A stretch of DNA of 13,239 nt, from assembly GCA_007117775.1 (NCBI GenBank), contig SKFX01000151.1:1-13239 (forward strand). The letters run 5' to 3'. A program made the position numbers and the translations under genes. The stretch is from Ilumatobacteraceae bacterium (GTDB taxonomy: Bacteria; Actinomycetota; Acidimicrobiia; Acidimicrobiales; Ilumatobacteraceae). The notes beneath the pieces were generated by a model. It ran no database searches. It was not told the origin of the DNA and was given only the letters and a program-made list of their open reading frames with translations. Of this stretch, positions 1-7,161 are shown piece after piece (positions within the stretch are counted from its first letter, which is position 1; the number at the start of each line of letters is the position of its first letter).

Positions 1-44
1 CAGTGGCCCGCCGTGAGAGTCCACGAGGAGATGAACAGCGATGA
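1..44 (+). CDS. Possible 3' end of an upstream gene (partial)
   Basis: The reading frame that starts at base 3 is open from the left edge to a TGA at 42-44, which would overlap the ATG of the next gene (41-43) in the classic ATGA arrangement. A second frame, from base 1, is also open and ends at TGA 46-48, so it too could be the end of an upstream gene, with an 8-base overlap. The third frame stops at 14-16. Fewer than 16 codons are visible in either case, so the product cannot be named. Such overlaps are common within actinobacterial operons. Together with the GTGA overlap further down, this suggests that the sugar unit continues to the left of the window. Confidence 0.3.
   Translation, partial: VARRESPRGDEQR
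25..30 (+). promoter_or_regulatory. Ribosome binding site of the IolE-like gene
   Basis: GAGGAG lies 10 bases before the ATG at 41. The spacing is slightly long, but no other purine-rich stretch is near. It supports the start at 41 over a later one. Confidence 0.55.
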
Positions 45-931
45 GTGATCTTTTGGACCGTGTCGCAGGCGCACCGATCACCTGGGGCGTCGACGGCTCG
101 CCGGGTTGGGGCTATCTCATGGATGCCGAACGGGTCCTCGACGAGATGGTCGGCCTCGGGCTCGGCGCCACCGAACTGGGTCCGCGTGGCTTTCTGCCGA
201 CCGATCCGGCCGAGTCCGCTGAGTACGTGCAGCGTCACGGCCTATCGATCGTGGGCGGGTTCGTTCCCGCCGTGCTCTATCTCGACCGAGCCATCGATGA
301 GCAGTTCGAGGCGGTCAGGGCCGCCAGTGACCAACTGGCGCGCTGCGGTGCAACCCAGATGGTCCTCGGTCCCGATTCGCATCATCCCGGCTACGACACC
401 GAGATCGATATGGACGAGGATCAGTGGACGTCGTTCCTGCGCAACCTGGCCGAGGTCGAACGCATCGCGTCGGAGCGTGAGTTGACCACGGCGCTGCATC
501 CTCATTGGGGGATGGCCATCGCCCGCGGTGCACATGTCGATCGGTTCTTGAACTCCTGTGAGACCGGGGTCTGTCTTGACACCGGCCATCTCTTCTTGGG
601 TGGTGTCGACCCGCTCGAGGTGGCCCGCGATGCAGGCGACCGGGTGGTGCATGTGCATCTCAAGGATCTCGACAACTCCATGGCCGAGCGGGTCCGCGCC
701 GGTGAGATCGCCTTCCGCCAGGCGACCATCGACGGTATGTTCAAGCCGGTCGGCCAGGGCGATGTCGACATCGCCGGTGTCATCCGTCATCTCGAGTCGC
801 GCGGCTACCGCGGGTGGTATGTGCTCGAACAGGACGTGTCGCTGACCGGCGAACCCGGCCCCGGTGAGGGCCCCCTGGTCGACGCTCGTGCCAGTGTGGA
901 CTTCTTGCGAGAGTTGGCAGCTGACCTGTGA
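41..931 (+). CDS. IolE-like sugar phosphate isomerase/epimerase (inosose dehydratase family)
   Basis: 296 aa, a cytoplasmic TIM-barrel protein of the xylose-isomerase-like/AP-endonuclease-2 superfamily. The N-terminus (residues 10-53: GAPITWGV, then PGWGY, then ATELGPRGFLP) closely resembles myo-inosose-2 dehydratases (IolE), which remove water from 2-keto-myo-inositol. Likely metal and substrate residues are visible: H153 and H155 in ALHPHWG, D180 and H183 in CLDTGH, H204 and H206 in HVHLKD, and E263 in VLEQD near the C-terminus. Length is normal for the family. GAGGAG 10 bases upstream supports the ATG. The stop overlaps the start of the downstream lactonase gene (GTGA, 928-931), which points to translational coupling. 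The superfamily also contains epimerases and isomerases for other keto-sugars, and no iolB, iolC, iolD or iolG is visible, so the exact substrate is open. The fold is sure; the inosose dehydratase reaction is a fair guess. Confidence 0.85.
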   Translation: MSDLLDRVAGAPITWGVDGSPGWGYLMDAERVLDEMVGLGLGATELGPRGFLPTDPAESAEYVQRHGLSIVGGFVPAVLYLDRAIDEQFEAVRAASDQLARCGATQMVLGPDSHHPGYDTEIDMDEDQWTSFLRNLAEVERIASERELTTALHPHWGMAIARGAHVDRFLNSCETGVCLDTGHLFLGGVDPLEVARDAGDRVVHVHLKDLDNSMAERVRAGEIAFRQATIDGMFKPVGQGDVDIAGVIRHLESRGYRGWYVLEQDVSLTGEPGPGEGPLVDARASVDFLRELAADL

Positions 932-1821
932 CGACGCGCTCACCCCGGATCATCGGCGAGGTGCGGGCTCGTCTCGGTGAGTCACCCCTGTGGTGCGCGA
1001 GGACCGAGGCGCTGTACTGGGTCGACATCGATGCGCAGTTGCTCTATCGAAGCGACCCCGATACCGATGAACATGCATCCCAGCCGCTTCCGGGACGACC
1101 AGGCAGCATCATGTTGACACCCGAGCCCGGTGTCTTGGTGGTTGCGATCGAGGACTCGCTGATGGGATTCGACTGGGCGACGGGATCGCTGACCCGGCTG
1201 GTGATGATGGATCCGGTTCCCATCGATGCCCGCCTGAACGATGGCCGCGCCGATGCGCGCGGACGGATCTGGGTGGGCTCGATGGATGAGAGCGATGAAG
1301 ACCCGGGTACCGGTGGTCATCTATACCGCATCGACACCGATGGTGACTGTGTCGCGGTGTTGGACTCGGTCGGGACATCGAATGGACTGGCCTTCAGCCC
1401 CGATGCCACGACCATGTACTGGGCCGATAGCGCTCGGGCCGCGGTGTGGCAATTCGAGTTCGATATCGACTCGGGTGAAATCGCCAACCGGCGCGTGTTC
1501 CTGGACTTCGATGCATTGCCCGGCCTCCCCGACGGGGCCTGCGTGGATGCCGAGGGTTGTTACTGGGTGGCCTGTGTATACGGCCACGCGGTGGTGCGGG
1601 CCACACCCGATGGTCGTGTCGACCGCATCATCGATCTCCCGGTCGAGAAGCCGTCGATGCCGGCCTTCGGAGGTGCCGATCTCGATCGCCTCTTCATCAC
1701 GTCGATCTCGAGCGGTGGTCGACGACCGAGCGCCGACCCAGACGAGACCGCCGGTGCACTCTTGGAGGTGGACCCCGGTGTTCGGGGTCTGCCCGAGCCG
1801 GTGGCGCTGCTGGCGCACTGA
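928..1821 (+). CDS. SMP-30/gluconolactonase/LRE family protein (sugar lactonase)
   Basis: 297 aa, a six-bladed beta-propeller of the SMP-30/regucalcin family. These enzymes hydrolyse sugar lactones to aldonic acids with a bound divalent cation. The metal and substrate residues known from regucalcin can be matched: E18 in GESPLW, N104 in ARLNDGRAD, N152 in SNGLAFSPD and D202 in PDGACVD. Further family signatures are YWVDI (30-34), GRIWVGSM (112-119) and MYWADS (163-168). The GTG start at 928 overlaps the TGA of the preceding gene by four bases, so translation is probably coupled. No signal peptide is seen, so it acts in the cytoplasm. In context it would open the lactone made by a sugar dehydrogenase ahead of the IolE-like enzyme. 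The true lactone substrate cannot be read from sequence. Confidence 0.88.
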   Translation: MTTRSPRIIGEVRARLGESPLWCARTEALYWVDIDAQLLYRSDPDTDEHASQPLPGRPGSIMLTPEPGVLVVAIEDSLMGFDWATGSLTRLVMMDPVPIDARLNDGRADARGRIWVGSMDESDEDPGTGGHLYRIDTDGDCVAVLDSVGTSNGLAFSPDATTMYWADSARAAVWQFEFDIDSGEIANRRVFLDFDALPGLPDGACVDAEGCYWVACVYGHAVVRATPDGRVDRIIDLPVEKPSMPAFGGADLDRLFITSISSGGRRPSADPDETAGALLEVDPGVRGLPEPVALLAH

Positions 1822-1829
1822 ATGGCGCG

Positions 1830-2999
1830 ATGAACCATGCGCGATCGCGGGTTCTCCAGCGCCATGATGTGGTGATGTCTCGAGAGGATCTCGCTGCTGC
1901 GATCGGCCAGGGCGTGCTCGGCTATTACCTCGGAGCTCTCGGGGTCACGCTGGTCCTGCTGGCGCGTGATTTCGATGTCGACGTCTTGTCGCTCGGATGG
2001 CTGTCGAACGGGTTCGGGGTCTCGCTGGTGGTGCTCGGCGCGCTGGGCTCAGCAGTGCTTCGTCTCGGTGCTGCCCGAGTGCTCAAGGTTGTCGTCGGGT
2101 TCATCGGTGTCGGTGGGGTGTTGCTCGCGCTCGGGCCGGGTCTCGCGCCGGCACAGGCGGGGGCGATCGCGCTGGGCGCCGGTGGCGCCGGTGTGGTGTT
2201 GTGCACGCCGGCGATGGTGGTCGGCGAGCGGATGGCGCAACGACTCACGATGGTCAGTGCCGCCTCCAGTGTGACCGGTGTGGTGGCGCCGCTCCTGCTG
2301 GGTGGCGCGGAACTCGTGACCGGCAACGGTCGACTCGCCCTGCTCGTGCCGATTCCCGCGGTCGTCGCCCTCGCATTCATGCGTGTCAGCGCTCCGGCCA
2401 TCGGGCCGGCACGGCGGTTCGACTCGTCACGGTTCGGTGTGGTGGCGCGCGGGTGGGGTGCGATGGTGCTCGGAATCGCAGCGGAGTTCGGGTTCTTGTT
2501 GTGGGGCGCGGCGCGCCTGATCTCAGTCGGCCTCAGCGAGGCACAGGCCGCACTCGGCGCAGCGGCGTTCCCGGTCGGTATGGCCGTCGCACGGCTCGTG
2601 GGGGCGAGATCGGCCGGACATCATCGTGCACTCGGCCTTGCGTGTGCGGCCACGATCGTCGGGGCGATCCTCATCGCTGCGTTCTCAACCCCGGCGATGA
2701 TCGTGGTCGGTCTCGGCATCGGCGGGGTGGGGGCTGCGTTCTTGTACCCGTTGACGCTCGCCGCGCTCGTCGGGGCGTCCGGCCTTGCAACGCGCACGGT
2801 GGCACCGATCGCGACGACGGCCTCGGGCGCTGCGGTACTGCTCGGCCCGGCACTGTTCCGTCTCGTGGCACGTGCCGGTGGTCTCGAACTCGGATTCCTC
2901 GTGCTGGTGCCGCTCGCGATCGCGGTGATGCTGATCGTGCCCCGCTCAGAGATGAGGACCGAGGATCCGAGTGAGCATCGAACGGTGATCAGCGGGTGA
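1830..2999 (+). CDS. MFS transporter, 12 predicted membrane helices
   Basis: 389 aa from the ATG at 1830, or 374 aa from the ATG at 1875. Neither start has a clear ribosome binding site; 1830 is preferred because it leaves only 8 bases after the lactonase stop. The frame stays open upstream to 1557, but that would lie inside the lactonase gene. Twelve hydrophobic Gly/Ala/Val-rich stretches are visible, six before and six after a short basic loop (around ARRFDSSRF), as in the major facilitator superfamily. Helix 1 contains GYYLGALGVTLVLLARDF. The substrate cannot be predicted. Its place behind an isomerase and a lactonase suggests uptake or export of a sugar, cyclitol or sugar acid. The last 11 bases overlap the 3' end of the pirin gene on the other strand, so no intergenic terminator is possible there. 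Confidence 0.8.
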   Translation: MNHARSRVLQRHDVVMSREDLAAAIGQGVLGYYLGALGVTLVLLARDFDVDVLSLGWLSNGFGVSLVVLGALGSAVLRLGAARVLKVVVGFIGVGGVLLALGPGLAPAQAGAIALGAGGAGVVLCTPAMVVGERMAQRLTMVSAASSVTGVVAPLLLGGAELVTGNGRLALLVPIPAVVALAFMRVSAPAIGPARRFDSSRFGVVARGWGAMVLGIAAEFGFLLWGAARLISVGLSEAQAALGAAAFPVGMAVARLVGARSAGHHRALGLACAATIVGAILIAAFSTPAMIVVGLGIGGVGAAFLYPLTLAALVGASGLATRTVAPIATTASGAAVLLGPALFRLVARAGGLELGFLVLVPLAIAVMLIVPRSEMRTEDPSEHRTVISG

Positions 3000-3948
3000 T
3001 GGCGGGGATGCTGCCCATCTTCCCGGACCGGTAGTCCTCGATCGCGTCGGCGATCTGGCCACGGGTGTTCATGAGGAATGGGCCCCAGTGGGCGATCGGC
3101 TCGCGCAGTGGCCGACCGCCGAGGATCAGAACCTGGAGGTTATCGTCGGGTTCGGCCTGCTGGGATGCGGCCTGGATCGCGATGGTGTCACCTGATCCGA
3201 ATACCACCAGGTCATGGTCGGCGATCGCGCGACGCTCGACGCCGGCATCGCCACGACCGCTCAGCACATGGACCAGCGCATTGAAACTCTGATCCCAGTC
3301 CATCTCGAGGCGGGCTCCGGGCCGCAGTGAGACATGGAGGTAGGTGATCGGGGTGTGTGTCGAGCCCGGACCTCGGTGGGCGCCGAGTTCGCCGGCGATG
3401 ACGCGGATCAGTGCACCGGCATCCTCGTTGGTCACGAGCGTCAGCGCATCGGCGGTAATCGCCTGATAGGCCGGCGGGGTGAATTTGGCTGCCGCCGGCA
3501 GGTTCACCCACAACTGCACGCCGTGGGAGAGGCCACCCGAGCGCACGAAGGCCTCGGTGGGGACTTCATCGTGGAGGATTCCGGATCCAGCGGTCATCCA
3601 CTGGGTGTCGCCGGCGTGGATCACACCGCCACCGCCATTGGAGTCGTGGTGGACGATCGATCCCTCGAGCACGTAGGTCACCGTCTCGAAGCCCCGGTGC
3701 GGATGCCAGGGGGCTCCGACCGCCTCATGCGGGCCGTACTGCACCGGTCCGAGCTGATCGAGCAGGAAGAACGGGTCGGTGAGCGCGGTGTCGACACCGC
3801 CCGGAAATGGCCGCCAGACCACGAAGCCGGCACCCTCCACGGTGCGCCGCGAAGCCTCGACGGTGATCACCGGCCGCGGCCGGGAATCGGGTGCGGGCCT
3901 CGTCAGGCGCGGGAGGAGCAGTGGATTGTCGACGGTGATTGCTGCCAT
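2989..3948 (-). CDS. Pirin family protein
   Basis: 319 aa from the ATG at 3948. A GTG at 4017 would add 23 residues that lack family likeness, so it was not used. This is a bicupin protein of the pirin family, whose members include quercetin 2,3-dioxygenases and redox or regulatory proteins. The four metal ligands known from human pirin are all present: H82 and H84 in WHPHRGFETVTY, and H126 and E128 in GILHDEVP. The C-terminal pirin domain is recognisable by GGRPLREPIAHWGPFLMN and the downstream helix with YRSGKMG. No signal peptide. The role in bacteria is often unclear: some pirins oxidise flavonoids, others bind metabolic enzymes. It is the last of four genes on this strand, 93 bases after the acyl-CoA ligase, and its 3' end overlaps the MFS gene tail to tail. 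The 93-base gap holds no convincing terminator or promoter. Confidence 0.9.
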   Translation of the reverse strand: MAAITVDNPLLLPRLTRPAPDSRPRPVITVEASRRTVEGAGFVVWRPFPGGVDTALTDPFFLLDQLGPVQYGPHEAVGAPWHPHRGFETVTYVLEGSIVHHDSNGGGGVIHAGDTQWMTAGSGILHDEVPTEAFVRSGGLSHGVQLWVNLPAAAKFTPPAYQAITADALTLVTNEDAGALIRVIAGELGAHRGPGSTHTPITYLHVSLRPGARLEMDWDQSFNALVHVLSGRGDAGVERRAIADHDLVVFGSGDTIAIQAASQQAEPDDNLQVLILGGRPLREPIAHWGPFLMNTRGQIADAIEDYRSGKMGSIPAITR

Positions 3949-4041
3949 GACATCTTCAACATCATTGCGCCCACAACTATTCCGAATGGCTGGAGGCGGG
4001 ATCTGGCCCGATACCACCGGTCGAGTGCGCGCCGATCGACG

Positions 4042-5862
4042 TCAGGCCTGGTAGATCGATTCGATGGTGTCGGAATACAGGCGTTCGACCACCGCTCGGC
4101 GTACCTTGAGCGTCGGCGTCAACTCATCGTTGTCGATACTCAGGTCGCGCGGCAGGATCCGGAACTCGCGGATCGACTCGGCCCGTGACACCGACGCGTT
4201 GGCTGCCTCGACCGCGGCGGCCATCTCGGCGCGCAGCTCCTCGTCGTCGGCGATGGCCGCGATATCGGGCACCGGTCGGTCGCGCTGGGCACACCAGCGC
4301 TCCAAGGCCTCAGGATCGAGTGCCAACAGCGCTGAGACGAACGGACGCGCATCGCCGATCACGAGTGCTTGGCTGACGAGCGGATGGGCCCGCAGGCGAT
4401 CTTCGAGCGGCGCCGGAGCGACGTTCTTGCCCGCAGCGGTGACGATCAGTTCCTTCTTGCGGCCGGTGATCTTCAAGAACCCGTCGGAGCTGAACTCGCC
4501 GATATCTCCGGTCCGGAACCAACCGTTGCGCAGGACTTCGTTGGTGGCCTCCGGATTGGCCCAGTAGCCCTCGAAGACCTGTGGGCCCTTCACGACGATC
4601 TCACCATCGTCGGCGATGGCCACCTTGGTGCCGGCCACGACACGGCCGACCGTACCCGGCTGCCACGATCCCGGACTGTTGATCGTCAACAGCGGTGAGG
4701 TCTCGGTCAGACCATAACCCTCGTAGATGTCGACGCCGATCCCGGCGAAGAAATGGGTCAGGCGCTCGCCGAGCGGGCCACCACCGGAGAACGCGAACCG
4801 CAGTCGACCGCCGAAGGCTGTTCTGATCTTGGAATACACGAGTTTGTTGAACACGGCGTGTTTGATCCCGGTACCCAACGAGACCTTGCCGGCGGTGCGC
4901 TGCGTGGACCAGTCGATCGCGACCTGTACTGCGGTGTCGAAGATCTTGCCTTTGCCGTCCTGGTGGGCTTTGTGACGGGCGCCCTCGTACACCTTCTCGA
5001 AGATGCGCGGCACCGCCGCGATCACCGTGGGTTGCGCGAGTGGGAACTCATCGGCCAGATTCGCCACCCCGGTCGCGAAGGCGAGCGGAATCGAATGCTC
5101 CAGACAGAACAGTGCGTAGGCCTTGGTCAGCACATGGGCGAGCGGCAGGAACATCATGCCGGTATCGCCATCGGATAATGCTGATCCGAGCGCCAGTTCA
5201 CTCTGGCGGCTGTTGGCCCGCAGATTGCGATGTGTCAGCACGCACCCCTTGGGGCGGCCGGTGGTGCCGGAGGTATAGATGACCGTCGCCAGCGAGTCGG
5301 CGTCGATGGCAGCGGCGCGCTCGGCGAGCACTGCGTCATCGATACCGGAACCACGCTCAGCGAGGGCCTGTTCGGCACCGTCGTCGATGACGATGATCTC
5401 ACGACACGTCGGCATCTCTGCAGCGACGGTGCGCGCTGCGGTGGCCATGGCCTCGTTCTCCACGACCAGCAGCACCGTCTCAGAGTCGCTCACGATCCAC
5501 TGCACCTGCTCAGCAGACGAGGTGTCATAAATCGGCACGGTGACACCACCGGCGGTCAGGATCGCCAGATCGAACAGCATCCATTCGAGTCGCGTCGTGG
5601 ACATCAGCGCGACGCGTTGGCCGGGTTCGACGCCCACCGCGACGAGACCCTTGGCGATGGCACGGACGCGCTCGTTCGCCTCGCCGGCAGCGATGGGGGA
5701 GAACCCCTCGGCGCTGCGGATCGAGAAGACCGCACGATTGGGATCCGCGGCGGCGGCCGCAGGCAGGATTCCCGCCAGCGTCGCCGATGGATCGAGTGGC
5801 CGATACGACGGACCTTCACGCTCATCGACGATGGTCACGCCTGCCTCTTGACTGGAATCCAT
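4042..5862 (-). CDS. Long-chain fatty acid-CoA ligase / AMP-dependent synthetase (FadD15-like)
   Basis: 606 aa, a member of the ANL adenylating enzymes. It would activate a carboxylic acid with ATP to an acyl-AMP and then form the CoA thioester. Motifs in order: phosphate-binding loop YTSGTTGRPKG (196-206), EGYGLTETSP (381-390), GWFRTGDIG (447-455), the hinge with GRKKELIVTAAGKNVAP (467-483), and the C-terminal LTPTLKVRR, where K586 is the likely catalytic lysine. Length and the KNVAPAPLED stretch match actinobacterial FadD15-type ligases of about 600 aa. The start is firm: GGAGGT lies 6 bases before the ATG. The chain length of the substrate is unknown. The gene stands 96 bases downstream of the Gfo/Idh/MocA gene and 93 bases upstream of the pirin gene. 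It may be part of ordinary lipid metabolism rather than a pathway with its neighbours. Confidence 0.92.
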   Translation of the reverse strand: MDSSQEAGVTIVDEREGPSYRPLDPSATLAGILPAAAAADPNRAVFSIRSAEGFSPIAAGEANERVRAIAKGLVAVGVEPGQRVALMSTTRLEWMLFDLAILTAGGVTVPIYDTSSAEQVQWIVSDSETVLLVVENEAMATAARTVAAEMPTCREIIVIDDGAEQALAERGSGIDDAVLAERAAAIDADSLATVIYTSGTTGRPKGCVLTHRNLRANSRQSELALGSALSDGDTGMMFLPLAHVLTKAYALFCLEHSIPLAFATGVANLADEFPLAQPTVIAAVPRIFEKVYEGARHKAHQDGKGKIFDTAVQVAIDWSTQRTAGKVSLGTGIKHAVFNKLVYSKIRTAFGGRLRFAFSGGGPLGERLTHFFAGIGVDIYEGYGLTETSPLLTINSPGSWQPGTVGRVVAGTKVAIADDGEIVVKGPQVFEGYWANPEATNEVLRNGWFRTGDIGEFSSDGFLKITGRKKELIVTAAGKNVAPAPLEDRLRAHPLVSQALVIGDARPFVSALLALDPEALERWCAQRDRPVPDIAAIADDEELRAEMAAAVEAANASVSRAESIREFRILPRDLSIDNDELTPTLKVRRAVVERLYSDTIESIYQA

Positions 5863-5868
5863 ATCACA

Positions 5869-5874
5869 ACCTCC
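5869..5874 (-). promoter_or_regulatory. Strong ribosome binding site of the acyl-CoA ligase
   Basis: Read on the - strand this is GGAGGT, 6 bases before the ATG at 5862. It is the best Shine-Dalgarno match in the window and fixes the start. Confidence 0.75.
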
Positions 5875-5879
5875 GTTGG

Positions 5880-5936
5880 CTCGCCGCGGCGCGAGGGCCG
5901 TGCGGCGGATGTCTCTCCAGTATGGCGCATGGCGCC
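5880..5936 (-). promoter_or_regulatory. Two short hairpins in the leader of the acyl-CoA ligase
   Basis: In the 96-base gap between the dehydrogenase stop and the ligase start there are two perfect GC-rich inverted repeats. One has 5-bp arms at 5924-5928/5932-5936 with a 3-base loop; the other has 5-bp arms at 5880-5884/5891-5895 with a 6-base loop, just upstream of the ribosome binding site. Neither is followed by a T-run. The first could weakly terminate the upstream transcript, the second could modulate translation, or both could be chance in GC-rich DNA. A weak -10-like CATACT lies between them on the - strand, without a good -35 box. Confidence 0.2.
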
Positions 5937-5958
5937 GTCCGCTCGAGGCGGGGCCCGT

Positions 5959-7041
5959 TCAGTCGACGGACAGCATCATGCCGCCGAGCTCAGCGCTCTG
6001 CAGTGCACGGTCGATGATCCGCTGCACCCGGGCGCCGTGGGCGAGATCGGGCTGCACCGCTTCGGCGCGGGCCACGGCGCTCACCCACCCGCGCGTCATC
6101 GCCTCGGTGGTCCGGAACACGTCCCGGTAGGTGTTGTGGACCGTGTCGGTCCGCAGGCCTGCCCAGATCTCCGGGGTGCGCTCGAGGGCACTGGGTGTTC
6201 CCGGGTCGATGACCGCTCGGATCTCTTGGGTCGTGTCCCAGTCGTTCACCGCATAGAGCGTGCCGGCACTGCCGTGGACCTCGATGTGGTGGGTCTGGTT
6301 GAACGCGGTGCCCTCCCAGCAGACCGCCGAGACCGTCAACTGGCCGATGGACCCGGACGCGAAGCGGACGGTCATGAACGCCACGTCTTCGCCGGCCTCG
6401 TAGTCGCTGCCATCGGGGCGGGGAGCGCGCGGCACCGTCGCGCTGGTGATCGCTGAGACCTCGCTGATCGGCCCGAGCAGGTACAGCGCGAGATCGACCC
6501 AGTGCGTGCCGAGGTCACCCAGCACACCCGAACCCGACTCGGCGCGGTCGAAGCGCCAGTGGTAGGCACCGTCGCGGGCGTAGCCGGTGTAATAGCGCGC
6601 CGCCATGTGATACGGGGTGCCGATGAATCCGGAGTCGATCCGGTGGTGCAGTTCGCGGACCACCGGCATGAAGCGGTAGGTGAACGGGGTCATGGTGGTC
6701 ACACCTGCCGCCGCGGCCGCTCGGGCCAATTCGTCTGCCTGGGTTGCATCGAGGCCGAGCGGCTTCTCGCACAGCACCGCCCGCCCGGCTGCGATCGCCG
6801 CCATCGAGATCGGGTGATGGGTGGCATTGGAACTTGCGACGATGACCGCATCGACATGGTCGATCATCTCGTCGGGATCGGTGTACACCTCAGCGACACC
6901 CCATCGCGCCGCAAGTTCGCGGGCCTTGTCGAGATCGCGACCGCAGAGAGCGGTGATCGCGCCATCGCGATGATCGGCGAGGGCCGGAAGGTACATCGAG
7001 TCAGCCCACCAGCTGGTGCCGACGAGGCCGACCCTCACCAC
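5959..7041 (-). CDS. Gfo/Idh/MocA family oxidoreductase
   Basis: 360 aa from the GTG at 7041. GGAGG lies 6 bases upstream, and a second GTG follows at 7038. A longer frame to 7131 adds an Arg-rich stretch without family likeness and was rejected. N-terminal Rossmann fold: the nucleotide loop reads GLVGTSWWADSMYLPAL (5-21). The second strand ends in CGRD (33-36), where a basic Arg instead of an acidic residue suggests NADP(H), by inference. CEKP (91-94) holds the catalytic Lys93. The C-terminal domain has GVLGDLGTHWVDLALYLLG (172-190) with D176 and H180. These enzymes oxidise or reduce hydroxyls of sugars, inositols or related compounds; the substrate here is unknown. It follows the carotenoid oxygenase gene by 120 bases on the same strand and precedes the acyl-CoA ligase by 96. 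It could supply the dehydrogenase step missing from the sugar unit at 41-2999. Confidence 0.9.
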   Translation of the reverse strand: MVRVGLVGTSWWADSMYLPALADHRDGAITALCGRDLDKARELAARWGVAEVYTDPDEMIDHVDAVIVASSNATHHPISMAAIAAGRAVLCEKPLGLDATQADELARAAAAAGVTTMTPFTYRFMPVVRELHHRIDSGFIGTPYHMAARYYTGYARDGAYHWRFDRAESGSGVLGDLGTHWVDLALYLLGPISEVSAITSATVPRAPRPDGSDYEAGEDVAFMTVRFASGSIGQLTVSAVCWEGTAFNQTHHIEVHGSAGTLYAVNDWDTTQEIRAVIDPGTPSALERTPEIWAGLRTDTVHNTYRDVFRTTEAMTRGWVSAVARAEAVQPDLAHGARVQRIIDRALQSAELGGMMLSVD

Positions 7042-7047
7042 GTCCGG

Positions 7048-7052
7048 CCTCC
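7048..7052 (-). promoter_or_regulatory. Ribosome binding site deciding the dehydrogenase start
   Basis: Read on the - strand this is GGAGG, 6 bases before the GTG at 7041. It selects the short form of the dehydrogenase, whose second residue leads directly into the first beta-strand (VRVGLVG). Confidence 0.65.
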
Positions 7053-7122
7053 GATGGTGTCGGCGCTCGGGCGCGGCAGTCCTGAGGCCCGCCAGCGCCG
7101 AGCGAGGGTGCCGTTGCGATGG

Positions 7123-7137
7123 TCGCCGCACCGGCGA
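7123..7137 (-). terminator. Possible weak hairpin terminator after the carotenoid oxygenase
   Basis: A perfect 6-bp GC-rich stem (TCGCCG/CGGCGA) with a 3-base loop lies 24 bases past the stop of the carotenoid oxygenase gene, in the 120-base gap before the dehydrogenase. There is no T-run, so it would be at best a T-less hairpin of the kind proposed for actinobacteria. Chance occurrence in GC-rich DNA is quite possible. Confidence 0.25.
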
Positions 7138-7161
7138 GGTGGCCGCTGCGATCGAGTCGGC

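Noticed and set aside
242..943. A 233-codon - strand open frame opposite the IolE-like gene
   Set aside because: It is antisense to conserved active-site motifs and has no family likeness.
1557..1829. N-terminal extension of the MFS transporter
   Set aside because: It would overlap the lactonase gene by more than 260 bases and encodes an Arg-rich stretch unlike any transporter N-terminus.
3334..4188. A 284-codon + strand open frame opposite the pirin gene
   Set aside because: It is antisense to conserved pirin motifs, with no ribosome binding site and no recognisable domain.
5230..6456. A 408-codon + strand open frame spanning the acyl-CoA ligase and dehydrogenase genes
   Set aside because: It is antisense to two clear enzymes and crosses their intergenic gap; its Arg/His-rich translation has no family likeness.
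7042..7131. N-terminal extension of the Gfo/Idh/MocA gene
   Set aside because: The added 30 residues are Arg/His/Pro-rich and precede a well-placed ribosome binding site for the GTG at 7041.
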